A stretch of 64,000 nt of DNA from Rhizobium sp. PP-CC-3A-592 (GTDB lineage Bacteria; Pseudomonadota; Alphaproteobacteria; Rhizobiales; Rhizobiaceae), in contig NZ_QJSR01000001.1 in NCBI RefSeq assembly GCF_003217095.1, positions 290,916 through 354,915 of the forward strand, read 5' to 3'. A program made the position numbers and the translations under genes. Below are positions 9,701 to 17,383 of the stretch, one piece after another; positions within the stretch are counted from its first letter, which is position 1; every line of letters starts with the position of its first letter. Under the pieces are notes generated by a model that was not told the origin of the DNA, ran no database searches, and was given only the letters and a program-made list of their open reading frames with translations.

Positions 9701-10306
9701 CCCGTGGCGCTGCAATTCGATATAAAGCCGATCGTCGAAGAGTTCCATCAGGCAACGCGCCCGCGCCTCCGCGAGCGCGGTATGGCCTGAGCGGATCGCG
9801 ATGTCGATCGGTCCGCCAGATGCCCCCGTCAGCGCAATCAGGCCGTTGGTCCCGATCTCCTTCAGCCAGGACAGGCAGATACGGACGCTCTGGTTGCCCT
9901 CCCCGCCGAGATAGGCGCGGCTGACGAGATCGACGAGATTGACATAGCCCGCATCCGTCGCGGCGATCAGAACGATGGCCGGCAGCTTGGCGAGGTGCTG
10001 GGCATGCCCGCGCTTCTCGCCCTCGACCTCATCCTCCATGTCGAGCGAGAGCTGGCAGCCGATCAGCGGCTGGATGCCGTCGTCCATGCATTTCAGAGAA
10101 AATTCCAGCGCCGCGAACAGATTGTTCGTGTCGGCGATCCCGATGGCCGGCTGGGCGTCAGACACGGCCTTGCCGATGATCTTCTTGATCGGCAGGGCGC
10201 CCTCAAGGAGCGAGAACGCCGAATGGGTTCTCAAATGGACGAATTGCGGCGCCGGCTTGTCGCCATTGCCCGTCCCGCCCGCAAAGCTTACGCCCGCATC
10301 CGCCAT
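6797..10306 (-). CDS. dnaE: DNA polymerase III alpha subunit (DnaE1 type)
   Basis: The replicative polymerase. The 1,169 residues comprise an N-terminal PHP domain (HLRTHSAFSLLEGALPI at about 24-40), a C-family polymerase core with the catalytic DMPDFDIDF motif, a fingers region with HAAAYAIVSYQTAYLK, and an OB-fold near the C-terminus (NKMGIVTFSDSSGQFEAVLFS). Length is normal for DnaE1. ATG 10306 precedes the PHP domain by about 20 residues. It lies 110 bp downstream of a 28-aa peptide gene on the same strand. A possible own promoter in that gap is TTGTCG-N17-GCGTAT. The gene ends convergently with the L,D-transpeptidase. Confidence 0.98.
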   Translation of the reverse strand: MADAGVSFAGGTGNGDKPAPQFVHLRTHSAFSLLEGALPIKKIIGKAVSDAQPAIGIADTNNLFAALEFSLKCMDDGIQPLIGCQLSLDMEDEVEGEKRGHAQHLAKLPAIVLIAATDAGYVNLVDLVSRAYLGGEGNQSVRICLSWLKEIGTNGLIALTGASGGPIDIAIRSGHTALAEARARCLMELFDDRLYIELQRHGRYDKRHENRMIDLAYRLELPLVATNEPFFPTPGDYDAHDALMAVAHNAMVSDDTRFRLTPDHYLKSRQEMAKLFADLPEALDNTIEVARRCTFVLKTRAPILPRFTGASDDPAEAERAESLELRRQAIEGLDERMQKLGLSPGYSETDYRERLDFELGVIERMKFPGYFLIVADFIKWAKLQDIPVGPGRGSGAGSLVAYALTITDVDPLRFSLLFERFLNPERVSMPDFDIDFCQDRREEVIRYVQAKYGREQVAQIITFGSLQARAALRDVGRVLEMPYGQVDKICKMVPNNPANPVTLAKAIEDEPRFQEEVDKEPVIGRLLDIAQKIEGLYRHASTHAAGIVIGDRPLSKLVPMYRDPRSDMPVTQFNMKWVEQAGLVKFDFLGLKTLTVLKTAVDFIAKRGIHVALEALPLDDAKTYEMLSKGDTVGVFQVESAGMRKALIGMRPDCIEDIIALVALYRPGPMENIPVYNARKHGEEEIESIHPTIDYLLKETQGVIVYQEQVMQIAQVLSGYSLGEADLLRRAMGKKIKAEMDMQRARFVDGAVKNGVSKPQADMIFDLLAKFANYGFNKSHAAAYAIVSYQTAYLKAHYPVEFLAASMTLDMANTEKLVDFRQDAGRLGITVVPPSVQTSFRRFETGDNRIFYSLSALKGVGEAAVEHIVAVRGDTPFASLEDFCLRIDPKLLNRRVFESLICAGAFDGFGYDRAALVAGLDRILGFAQFANENRLKGQHDMFGAGAATGPEKIGLPDFTPWLASEKLQREFQVLGFYLSAHPLDTYNDLLAKIRCQTFADFALSVKKGNTAGRLAGTVTSKQERKTRTGNKMGIVTFSDSSGQFEAVLFSEMLQQYRDLLEPGKSLVLTVQAEERPEGIGLRIQTLQSLEERSFQMQKALRVYVRDSGPLRSVATHLNTKGDGQVSFIIVKDNGQREIEVELGDKYRISAEIAAALKTAPGVIDVELIS

Positions 10307-10416
10307 AGCTCACTCCGACTCTCGCATGAGATGAAAGCATACGCTCTTCAGGCTGGCGAAGCGACAACGGCATCGCGTTTCTCCCCCGGAACTTGCCGAG
10401 AGAGACCGGTGCCGTC

Positions 10417-10503
10417 TCAGAGACCGAGAAGAAGAATGGAGAAGCTGGCAATGAACATGGCGACGGAGGTCAGTGCGGCGAGATCACGAAGGAAGTCGGA
10501 CAT
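10417..10503 (-). CDS. 28-aa single-pass membrane peptide under an SOS-like promoter
   Basis: A short gene encoding 28 residues: a polar start (MSDFLRDLAAL) followed by one hydrophobic helix (about 12-28, VAMFIASFSILLLGL) running to the C-terminus. The Shine-Dalgarno AAGGAG lies 8 nt before the ATG, which is very strong for a chance ORF. A -35/-10 pair sits about 20 nt upstream of the predicted leader and is overlaid by GTTC-N7-GTAC-N7-GTTC, close to the alphaproteobacterial LexA box. The architecture (under 30 aa, one TM helix, SOS control) parallels Caulobacter SidA, an inner-membrane division inhibitor. Sequence homology to SidA is not claimed. dnaE follows 110 bp downstream. Confidence 0.72.
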   Translation of the reverse strand: MSDFLRDLAALTSVAMFIASFSILLLGL

Positions 10504-10523
10504 GGCGTGCTCCTTTTGGTTAT

Positions 10524-10558
10524 GTTCTTTTTATGTACTCTTTTTGTTCCTTGATCAA
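10524..10558 (-). promoter_or_regulatory. promoter with triple SOS (LexA)-like half-sites
   Basis: On the plus strand GTTC (10524-10527), GTAC (10535-10538) and GTTC (10546-10549) are spaced exactly 7 bp apart, giving two overlapping LexA boxes each one base off GTTC-N7-GTTC. On the minus strand TTGATC (10553-10558) and CATAAA (10530-10535) are 17 bp apart and form a good promoter aimed at the 28-aa peptide gene. The boxes cover the -10 and spacer, where a repressor would block polymerase. Confidence 0.65.
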
Positions 10559-10632
10559 GAGTGCATTTTCGGCCATGGTTAAGAAAATGCAGCCGACTCG
10601 GCACAGCATTCCAACAGGACACGGAGACCATC

Positions 10633-11019
10633 ATGCTCGACCATATCGGCTTTCCCGTCCGCGATCTTGCGCGCGCCGCGGCCTTCTACGACGCAGCGTT
10701 GGCGCCTCTCGGCATTGCGCGGCAGATGGAGGTTACCGTAGAGATGAGCGGCAAAGAGGCGCATCTTGGCTACGGGAAGCCGGGCAGTCCCTTCTTCTGG
10801 ATCAGCAGCGGCGAGGCGATTTCCGGCAGGCTGCACGTGGCCTTCGCGGCGCAAGATCGCGGCCTTGTGGATGCCTTTCACGCAGCAGCCATCGCGGCCG
10901 GCGGGCGCGACAATGGCGCGCCGGGTCTGCGGCCACATTATCATGCGGACTATTATGGCGCGTTCGTGCTCGATCCGGATGGGCACAACATTGAGGCCGT
11001 GTGCCACGAGGCGACGTAG
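10633..11019 (+). CDS. VOC (glyoxalase/bleomycin-resistance) family protein
   Basis: A 128-residue protein with the paired beta-alpha-beta-beta-beta modules of the vicinal-oxygen-chelate fold. It begins MLDHIGFPVRDLARAAAFYD (metal-ligand His4) and ends GAFVLDPDGHNIEAVCHEA (Glu ligand in the last strand). HYHADYYGAF is typical of the PhnB/lactoylglutathione-lyase-like group; the actual substrate cannot be read. ATG 10633 has CGGAG 8 nt upstream. Transcribed divergently from the SOS-like peptide gene. Confidence 0.85.
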   Translation: MLDHIGFPVRDLARAAAFYDAALAPLGIARQMEVTVEMSGKEAHLGYGKPGSPFFWISSGEAISGRLHVAFAAQDRGLVDAFHAAAIAAGGRDNGAPGLRPHYHADYYGAFVLDPDGHNIEAVCHEAT

Positions 11020-11035
11020 GGCCGCGCGGAGCGCC

Positions 11036-11725
11036 TCACTCCAGTTCGACGACCTTGCCGTCCTGGAGCGTGATGCGGCGGTCCATCTTGGACGCCAGAT
11101 CGTAATTGTGCGTGGCGATCATCGCGGCGAGGCCGGATTGCTTGACCAGGGCCTTCAGCGCTTCGAAGACATAGCCGGCCGTTTCGGGGTCGAGATTGCC
11201 GGTGGGCTCGTCGGCCAGGAGCACGAAGGGGGCGTTGGCGACGGCGCGGGCGATGGCCACGCGTTGCTGCTCGCCGCCCGAGAGTTCGGACGGCCGGTGT
11301 TCGGCGCGGTGGCCGATGCGCATGTAGTCGAGCAAAGCCGAGGCGCGCTCGCGCGCTTCTTTCTTGGAGAGGCCGGCGATCAGCTGCGGCATCATGATGT
11401 TCTCGACGGCTGTGAATTCCGGCAGCAGATGATGGAACTGGTAGACAAAGCCGATCTCGTTGCGACGGATGGCCGTGCGTTCCGGATCGCTCAGCGAGCC
11501 GCAGGCCCGGCCGTTGATCGAGACCTCACCGGCATCGGGCCGCTCCAGAAGGCCGGCCAGATGCAAAAGCGTCGATTTGCCGGTGCCCGAGGGCGCGACG
11601 AGCGCGACCGTCTGCCCGCCGAGCAGCCGGAAGTCCGCACCCTTCAGGATTGAGAGCGCCTGTTCGCCCTGGCTGTAATGGCGCTCGACGCCGGAAAGCT
11701 CTAGTGCCACACGAGGGGCCATCAT
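11036..11725 (-). CDS. lolD: LolD-type lipoprotein-releasing ABC ATPase
   Basis: ATPase of the Lol complex that extracts lipoproteins from the inner membrane for transfer to LolA. About 229 residues with Walker [11 protein letters not shown]-loop [12 protein letters not shown], signature [14 protein letters not shown], Walker [13 protein letters not shown] and the switch His in ATHN. [15 protein letters not shown] is characteristic of LolD rather than MacB/FtsE. Two consecutive ATGs (11725, 11722); AGGA lies 6 nt before the first. It follows lolC, separated by a palindromic spacer. Confidence 0.92.
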   Translation of the reverse strand: MMAPRVALELSGVERHYSQGEQALSILKGADFRLLGGQTVALVAPSGTGKSTLLHLAGLLERPDAGEVSINGRACGSLSDPERTAIRRNEIGFVYQFHHLLPEFTAVENIMMPQLIAGLSKKEARERASALLDYMRIGHRAEHRPSELSGGEQQRVAIARAVANAPFVLLADEPTGNLDPETAGYVFEALKALVKQSGLAAMIATHNYDLASKMDRRITLQDGKVVELE

Positions 11726-11781
11726 ATCGTTCCTGTCAGACGGTTTCCGGCTGATCGCGTTCCGCGAACCGGAAACAAGAA

Positions 11782-11861
11782 CCATCGAAAATCTCTGGCC
11801 GGAGGGTCGGATTTTCGATGGAAGGAATACGGTTCTCGGCCTGATCGACCAAAAACCGTAT
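11782..11861. repeat. double palindrome in the lolC-lolD spacer
   Basis: Perfect 12-bp inverted repeat CCATCGAAAATC (11782-11793) / GATTTTCGATGG (11810-11821), followed by ATACGGTT (11827-11834) / AACCGTAT (11854-11861), the last base lying in the lolC stop. A weaker outer GAACCG/CGGTTC pairing encloses the first. No T-run follows, so it is more likely an mRNA-stabilising or mosaic element than a terminator. Confidence 0.7.
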
Positions 11862-13249
11862 CACTCGTAACGCAGCGCCTGGACGGGATCCAGTCGCGAG
11901 GCCCGCCAGGCGGGGAAGATGGTTGCCAGGAACGACAGTCCGATGGCCATGCCGACGACCGCAACGGTTTCGCCGAGGTTCATGTCGGCCGGCAACTGGC
12001 TGAGGAAGTAGAGTTCCGGATTGAAGATCGTCGTGCCCGAGATCCAGGAGAAGAACTGGCGGATCGACTCGATATTGAGACACACGACGACGCCGAGCGC
12101 GACGCCCGCCAGCGTGCCGACGATGCCAATGGCCGCGCCCGTCATGAAGAAGATGCGCATGACGGCGCCGGACGACGCCCCCATGGTGCGCAGGATAGCG
12201 ATATCGCTGCCCTTGTCCTTCACCAGCATGATCAGGCCGGACACGATGTTGAGCGCCGCCACCAGCACGATCAGGGTGAGAATCATGAACATGACGTTCC
12301 GCTCGACCTGAAGGGCGGAGAAGAAGGTCTTGTTGCGGTCGCGCCAGTCGCTGATCAGAACCTGCCTCTGGGCCGCGTCTTCCACCGGCTGACGCAGGCT
12401 ATCGACGAGATCGGGATTTTCCACGAACAGCTCAATCGACTGGGCAATGCCTTCGGCGTTGAAGTAGAGCTGGGCTTCCTCGAGCGGCATGAAGATGATC
12501 GACGCGTCATATTCCGACATGCCGATCTCGAAGATCGCAGACACCGTATAGGACTTCACACGTGGATTGACGCCCATCGGCGTCACGTCGCCTTCGGGTG
12601 CGACCAGCGTGATCGTACTGCCGGCCTGCAGGCCGAGCTGGTCGGCCATGCGCGAGCCGATCGCCACGCCCCCGCCGGCCGCATAGCCGGTGAGATCACC
12701 GGATTTCAGATGATCGGAGACCGACTTCATCTTCAGGAGATCATCGGCGCGTACACCGCGCACCAGCGCACCCGTGCCCGCCCCGCCGGGACCGGAGGCC
12801 AGCGTCTGCCCTTCGATCATGGGGATCGCCATAGTGACGCCCTTGATGCCGGAGAAGCGCGTGGCGAGATCGGCGTAGTTGTCGAGCGGGCCATCCAGAG
12901 GCTGCACGATCATGTGGCCGTTGATGCCGAGAATGCGGGAGATGAGTTCCGTACGAAATCCATTCATCACCGCCATGACGATGATCAGCGTAGCAACGCC
13001 GAGCATGATGCCAATGAAGGAGAAGCCGGCGATGACGGAGATGAAGGCTTCCTTGCGCCGCGAGCGCAGATAGCGCCAGGCGACCAGCCGCTCGAAGGTC
13101 GAGAACGGGCGGCTGGATGCGGATTTCGCCGGCTTGTCGCCCGACGGCGTTTCCTTCGGCGGCGCGCCCTTCGAGGCTGTCTTCAGTCCGGCCTTGGGCG
13201 GCGTTGCCGATGCCTTTGCCGGTTTCGGGTCCGTGGAAGCGGCGCTCAT
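11861..13249 (-). CDS. lolC: LolC/LolE-type lipoprotein-releasing permease
   Basis: The inner-membrane permease of the Lol exporter. The 462 residues have an MacB/FtsX topology: TM1 at about 67-90 (FISVIAGFSFIGIMLGVATL), a large periplasmic domain, then three TM helices at about 325-345, 375-400 and 430-450. Rhizobia typically have a single LolC/E gene acting as a homodimer. The N-terminal 45 residues are a Lys/Pro/Ala-rich extension (PKPAKASATPPKAGLK) before the cytosolic FERLVAWRYLR helix, longer than in enterobacteria. It starts 9 bp after proS and is probably in the same transcript. Confidence 0.9.
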   Translation of the reverse strand: MSAASTDPKPAKASATPPKAGLKTASKGAPPKETPSGDKPAKSASSRPFSTFERLVAWRYLRSRRKEAFISVIAGFSFIGIMLGVATLIIVMAVMNGFRTELISRILGINGHMIVQPLDGPLDNYADLATRFSGIKGVTMAIPMIEGQTLASGPGGAGTGALVRGVRADDLLKMKSVSDHLKSGDLTGYAAGGGVAIGSRMADQLGLQAGSTITLVAPEGDVTPMGVNPRVKSYTVSAIFEIGMSEYDASIIFMPLEEAQLYFNAEGIAQSIELFVENPDLVDSLRQPVEDAAQRQVLISDWRDRNKTFFSALQVERNVMFMILTLIVLVAALNIVSGLIMLVKDKGSDIAILRTMGASSGAVMRIFFMTGAAIGIVGTLAGVALGVVVCLNIESIRQFFSWISGTTIFNPELYFLSQLPADMNLGETVAVVGMAIGLSFLATIFPAWRASRLDPVQALRYE

Positions 13250-13258
13250 GCCTGGTCC

Positions 13259-14587
13259 TTATTTCGCAGCGGTCAGCTTGTTGATCGCAGCTTCGATGGT
13301 CATGGTCTCGCGCGCACCGGTCTTGCGATCCTTCAGCTCGACCTCGCCCGCCGCAACCGCCCGGGGTCCGGCGATGATCTGCGTGGGCACGCCAATGAGA
13401 TCGGCCGTTGCGAACTTGGTGCCCGCGCGGTCGTCGGTGTCATCGTACAGCGTGTCGATGCCGGCCTTGGAAAGGGCCGCGTAGATCGTCTCGCAGGCCG
13501 CGTCGCAGGCGGCATCGCCAGCCTTCATATTGATGATGATGGCATCGAACGGCGCGACGGACGCCGGCCAGATGATGCCGTTCTCGTCGTGCGACGCCTC
13601 GATGATCGCCGGCACGAGGCGCGTCGGCCCGATGCCGTACGAGCCCATGTGAACGAGGTGTTCCTTGCCGTCGGGGCCCTGAACCTTGGCGCCCATGGGC
13701 TCGGAATATTTGGTGCCGAAGTAGAAGATGTGGCCGACCTCGATGCCACGGGCCGAAAGGCGCTCGCCTTCGGGAATCGCGTCGAAGGCTGCCTCGTCGT
13801 GCATTTCCGACGTTGCGGCATAGACCGACGTCCACTGGTCGAACACGGCCTGCAGGGCTGCGACATCATCGAAATCCGTGGTTTCCGCCGGGATGTCGAA
13901 GTTTACGAAATCGCGGTGGCTGAACACTTCGGACTCGCCGGTGTCGGCCAGGATGATGAATTCATGGCTGAGGTCGCCGCCGATCGGGCCGGTATCGGCC
14001 CGCATCGGAATGGCGCGCAGGCCGAGCCGCGAGAAGGTCCGCAGGTAGGCGGTGAACATCTTGCGATAGGAGTGCTCGGCGTCTTCCTTCGTCAGGTCGA
14101 AGGAGTAGGCGTCTTTCATGACGAATTCGCGCGAGCGCATGGTGCCGAAGCGCGGGCGGATCTCGTCGCGGAACTTCAGCTGGATATGGTAGAGGTTCAG
14201 CGGCAGGTTCTTGTAGGACTTGACCGACGAACGGAAGATATCGGTGATCATCTCCTCATTGGTCGGGCCGTAGAGCATCGGGCGCTCCTGCCGGTCCTTG
14301 ATGCGCAGCATTTCCTTGCCATAATCGTCGTAGCGCCCGCTTTCCTGCCACAGCTCCGCCGACTGCAGGGTCGGCATGGAGAGCTCGATGGCGCCAGCGC
14401 GGTTCTGTTCCTGACGGATGATGCCGTTGACCTTGTCGAGCACGCGCTTGCCAAGCGGCAGCCAGGAATAGATGCCCTGGCTCTGCTGGCGGATCATGCC
14501 GGCACGCAGCATCAGGCGATGCGAGACGATCTCCGCTTCCTTGGGGTTTTCCTTCAGGATCGGCATGAAGTAGCGGGACAGACGCAT
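13259..14587 (-). CDS. proS: prolyl-tRNA synthetase (short alphaproteobacterial type)
   Basis: Charges tRNA-Pro. The 442 residues comprise a class II catalytic core with motif 1 around [19 protein letters not shown], motif 2 [21 protein letters not shown] and motif 3 [13 protein letters not shown], plus a C-terminal anticodon-binding domain. The editing domain inserted between motifs 2 and 3 in the 570-aa E. coli enzyme is absent, as usual in this class. I chose ATG 14587 ([14 protein letters not shown]) over an upstream in-frame codon because the family starts here. lolC follows 9 bp downstream. Confidence 0.96.
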   Translation of the reverse strand: MRLSRYFMPILKENPKEAEIVSHRLMLRAGMIRQQSQGIYSWLPLGKRVLDKVNGIIRQEQNRAGAIELSMPTLQSAELWQESGRYDDYGKEMLRIKDRQERPMLYGPTNEEMITDIFRSSVKSYKNLPLNLYHIQLKFRDEIRPRFGTMRSREFVMKDAYSFDLTKEDAEHSYRKMFTAYLRTFSRLGLRAIPMRADTGPIGGDLSHEFIILADTGESEVFSHRDFVNFDIPAETTDFDDVAALQAVFDQWTSVYAATSEMHDEAAFDAIPEGERLSARGIEVGHIFYFGTKYSEPMGAKVQGPDGKEHLVHMGSYGIGPTRLVPAIIEASHDENGIIWPASVAPFDAIIINMKAGDAACDAACETIYAALSKAGIDTLYDDTDDRAGTKFATADLIGVPTQIIAGPRAVAAGEVELKDRKTGARETMTIEAAINKLTAAK

Positions 14588-14926
14588 GAACGGGTTCCGG
14601 AGTGGCGCCCTCCGTTTAAGCACGGATTCGGGCGAAATGAGGTTTGCTTACGGCTTGTGCCTTGCGCGGGGCCGTATGGACGAACGGCGGACGATGCGAT
14701 CCGATTTTTCGAATCCCGCAACATCCACGCTGGAGGTCTTAAACGCTTCGTGGCGGGATGAAAACCCGTGTGGGGCCGAGTGGCGCGCAGAGCCTGCGGC
14801 ACAGGCAACCCGCATGCTTTCTGCGACAGATCGAAGCAGGAAAAGGGAGAGCGAGTAACGGCAAATGACCTCTTCGTGTCAACGACTATTTTTTGCTGGA
14901 CTGTAGCATAAATGCAAAAAAACCTG
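14588..14926. other. intergenic, proS leader region, no gene seen
   Basis: No ORF with convincing start and composition. It must hold the proS promoter (minus strand), which I could not place with confidence. AT-rich patches occur at 14889-14895 and 14911-14923. Confidence 0.5.
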
Positions 14927-14961
14927 ATGACACTCGACGGGATTTGAGGTAGTTTCAGCAC

Positions 14962-15112
14962 ACAAAACAGGCAGGAAGATTAAATTCTTGTCGACGTCGC
15001 GGAAAAAGTCTTGGGAGGATCAGATCTTAGGCGCGGTCATACGCAGCCACCGGCAACGGTTACGGGTCACGCGATTGCTTAGAAAACAAGGCTTTTAGCC
15101 TTGTTTTTTTTT
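14962..15112 (+). ncRNA. candidate trans-acting small RNA next to proS (possible alpha-r9/Smr9C homologue)
   Basis: ATGACA (14927-14932) and TAGTTT (14950-14955), 17 bp apart, would start a transcript near 14962. A very strong terminator closes it at 15112, giving about 150 nt with no ORF. Internal structure includes a stem with a GNRA loop (ACCG-GCAA-CGGT, about 15049-15060). From memory, the rhizobial alpha-r9 RNA family (Smr9C of S. meliloti) is about 149 nt and located beside proS, which fits this position. That identification rests on context and length, not on an alignment. Confidence 0.6.
15084..15112 (+). terminator. rho-independent terminator of the small RNA candidate
   Basis: AAACAAGGC / GCCTTGTTT stem with a 5-nt loop and a nine-T run on the plus strand. 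The minus-strand side has a short T-run, so it may also stop the long nuo-birA-rnj transcript. Confidence 0.88.
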
Positions 15113-15291
15113 GGCTTTTCGACACCGGTCCAAGAGAAGGATGGCGGCGATCATCATCTGGACGCCAATAAAGTGCCCTACCCTTGCGCCCGCCCGAGCA
15201 TCTGCCAAACTATTGAGCAAATGCTTATCCACTAAAACTATAGTCAACCGATATAACGTTACTCTGTCTCGTCCGTCTGTCAGCCGCATTC

Positions 15292-15561
15292 TCAATAGAA
15301 CTTCGGTGCGAATTGGGGGATGGCGTCGATCCCGTATCCGTAGCGAACGGAGAGGACATACCAGACGACATGGATCACGGCCGCGAGGATCGTCGTCAGT
15401 CCGAAGATGCGCAATGCGCGAAACCGGGCGGGGGCGCTTTCCACGCTTCCCGGTACCACATCGCTCTCCTCCGCCTGGGTGCGCAGACCGATCGGCAGAA
15501 CGATGAAGAGCGTCATCCACCAGATGATGAAGTAGATGGCGAAGACGGAAAAGATCGGCAT
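15292..15561 (-). CDS. DUF1467 family membrane protein
   Basis: An 89-residue inner-membrane protein with two helices: about 3-23 (IFSVFAIYFIIWWMTLFIVLP) and about 53-73 (FGLTTILAAVIHVVWYVLSV). The FAIYFIIWWMTLFIVLPIG segment is diagnostic of DUF1467, an alphaproteobacterial family of unknown function. ATG 15561 (MPIFSVFAIYF) is preferred over an extended start. It follows rnj by 132 bp and is the last gene of the minus-strand run starting at nuoA. Confidence 0.85.
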   Translation of the reverse strand: MPIFSVFAIYFIIWWMTLFIVLPIGLRTQAEESDVVPGSVESAPARFRALRIFGLTTILAAVIHVVWYVLSVRYGYGIDAIPQFAPKFY

Positions 15562-15693
15562 GACGACATCCCGGTTATGAGGCTGACCGCTCTTATACGC
15601 CGTGCCGGGCCGGGCCGGAAGCCGGACGGACATGAAAAGGCCTCCGGCGCGACAGCGATGGAGGCCTTAATCTTTGCTGAGAAAAGCGTGGCG

Positions 15694-17364
15694 TCAGGAC
15701 ATGCGGTTGATGAAGACGGTGACGACCGGCTTCTTGCCCCAGACATCGTTGGCCGTGCCGCGAATGGCGCGACGCACGGCTTCCTGCACCATGGCGAGAT
15801 CCTTGCGACGCGCGCGCGGAATGCTCTCGACCGCGCCGAGAACCGCATCGTAGAGCGTGTCGTTCATGTCCTCGCCCTCGTCGTCAAACTCGGGCAGACC
15901 GATCGGCACGACGATCGGGTCGGAGGCGAAGTCGTAGCGCGCATCGAGCACGACATTCACAGAGACGTGGCCGGCAAAAGACAGCTTGCGGCGGTCGCCG
16001 ATGCCCATTTCCTGGAAGTCGCCGATGAGGCCTCCATCCTTGAAGATGCGGCCATGCGGTGCTTCGCCGATGACCTGCGCCATGCCGGGCGCGAGCCGCA
16101 GGATATCGCCGTTGCGGACACGCGGCACGTTCGGGATGCCGGACTGGAGCGCAAGCTCCATCTGCCCGACAAGGTGTGCGGCTTCGCCATGGACCGGCAC
16201 CAGCAGCTTCGGGCGGATCCACTGGTACATCTGCTTCAGCTCGTTGCGGCGGGGGTGGCCCGATACGTGCACCAGCGCATCGCTATCGGTAACGATCAGG
16301 ATGCCCTGTTCGATCAGGCCGTTCTTGATCTCGTTGATGGCCTTCTCGTTGCCGGGAATGGCGCGCGAGGAGAAGACGACGGTGTCGCCGGCGGTGAAGG
16401 CCACATTGCGCATCTCGTCGCGGGCGATCTTGGCCAGCGCGGCGCGGGGCTCACCCTGGCTGCCGGTGAGGATGACCACGACCCGGTCGCGCGGGATGAA
16501 GCCGAACTCGTCTTCGCTGATGAACGGCGGAATGCCCTCCATCAACCCGACGTCGCGCGCGACCTGAACCACGCGCTTCATGGACGACCCCATGAGCAGA
16601 ACTTCGCGCCCGGCGCCTGCTGCGGCCTTGGCGATCGAGCGGATGCGACCGACATTCGACGAGAAAGTCGTGATGGCAACGCGGCCCTCCGCAGCGCGGA
16701 TGACCTTTTCGAGGCTGACGGACACTTCCTCCTCGGAGGGCGAGACGCCATCGCGCAGCGCGTTGGTCGAATCGCACATCAGCGCCAGCACGCCTTCGTC
16801 ACCGACAGCGGTGAACCGGTCGCCATCCGTCAAGGGCCCGAGCGACGGCGCGTGGTCGATCTTCCAGTCGCCGGTGTGGACCAGATTGCCGAGCGGGGTG
16901 CGGATGACGAGCGCCATCGGTTCGGGGATCGAGTGGTTGACGCCGACGGCCTCGACCTCGAACGGGCCGATCTGCACACGGTCGCCCTGTTTGAAGATGG
17001 TGATCGGCACCTCGTTGCGGCTTCGCTCGTACTGGCGCTTGGCTTCCAGCATGCCGGCCGTGAAGGGCGAGGCATAGACGGGAACGTTCAGGCCCGGCCA
17101 CAGGTCGGACAGCGCGCCGTAGTGATCCTCATGCGCATGCGTGATCACGATGCCCTTGAGGCTCTTGAGCTTGTCGGCAAGGAAGCGGATGTCGGGGAGC
17201 ACGAGATCCACACCCGGAAGGTCCGGCCCCGGGAAGGTCACGCCGCAATCGACCATGATCCACTCGCGGTTGGCCGCGGGGCCGTAACCATAAAGTGCGA
17301 GGTTCATGCCGATTTCGCCTACGCCGCCGAGCGGCAGGAAAACCAGTTCGTTTTTCTCAGTCAT
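15694..17364 (-). CDS. rnj: ribonuclease J
   Basis: A 5'-3' exo- and endoribonuclease for rRNA and mRNA processing. The 556 residues have a metallo-beta-lactamase domain with HAHEDH (H76, H78, D80, H81), the inserted beta-CASP domain (SSRAIPGNEKAIN, HVSGHPRRNEL) and a C-terminal domain ending GKKPVVTVFINRM. MTEKNELVFLPLGGVGEIGMN is a typical start; ATG 17364 is used. It is 19 bp downstream of birA in the nuo-birA-rnj order conserved in Rhizobiales. Confidence 0.95.
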   Translation of the reverse strand: MTEKNELVFLPLGGVGEIGMNLALYGYGPAANREWIMVDCGVTFPGPDLPGVDLVLPDIRFLADKLKSLKGIVITHAHEDHYGALSDLWPGLNVPVYASPFTAGMLEAKRQYERSRNEVPITIFKQGDRVQIGPFEVEAVGVNHSIPEPMALVIRTPLGNLVHTGDWKIDHAPSLGPLTDGDRFTAVGDEGVLALMCDSTNALRDGVSPSEEEVSVSLEKVIRAAEGRVAITTFSSNVGRIRSIAKAAAGAGREVLLMGSSMKRVVQVARDVGLMEGIPPFISEDEFGFIPRDRVVVILTGSQGEPRAALAKIARDEMRNVAFTAGDTVVFSSRAIPGNEKAINEIKNGLIEQGILIVTDSDALVHVSGHPRRNELKQMYQWIRPKLLVPVHGEAAHLVGQMELALQSGIPNVPRVRNGDILRLAPGMAQVIGEAPHGRIFKDGGLIGDFQEMGIGDRRKLSFAGHVSVNVVLDARYDFASDPIVVPIGLPEFDDEGEDMNDTLYDAVLGAVESIPRARRKDLAMVQEAVRRAIRGTANDVWGKKPVVTVFINRMS

Positions 17365-17383
17365 CAGAGAATTATGCCTTGTT

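Noticed and set aside
6959-9790. 943-aa open frame on the plus strand
   Set aside because: It is antisense to dnaE and arises from GC-rich codon structure; no domain, start signal or low-complexity explanation supports it.
12710-14761. 683-aa plus-strand frame across lolC and proS
   Set aside because: Antisense to two well-supported genes on the other strand.
14586-14858. 90-aa plus-strand frame upstream of the small RNA candidate
   Set aside because: Polar, unstructured composition with no start signal; it begins in the proS start region.
15095-15291. minus-strand frame ending in a hydrophobic stretch and AKKKQG
   Set aside because: Its stop lies in the terminator hairpin, its N-terminal part is antisense-like, and there is no Shine-Dalgarno; chance is more likely than a small membrane protein.
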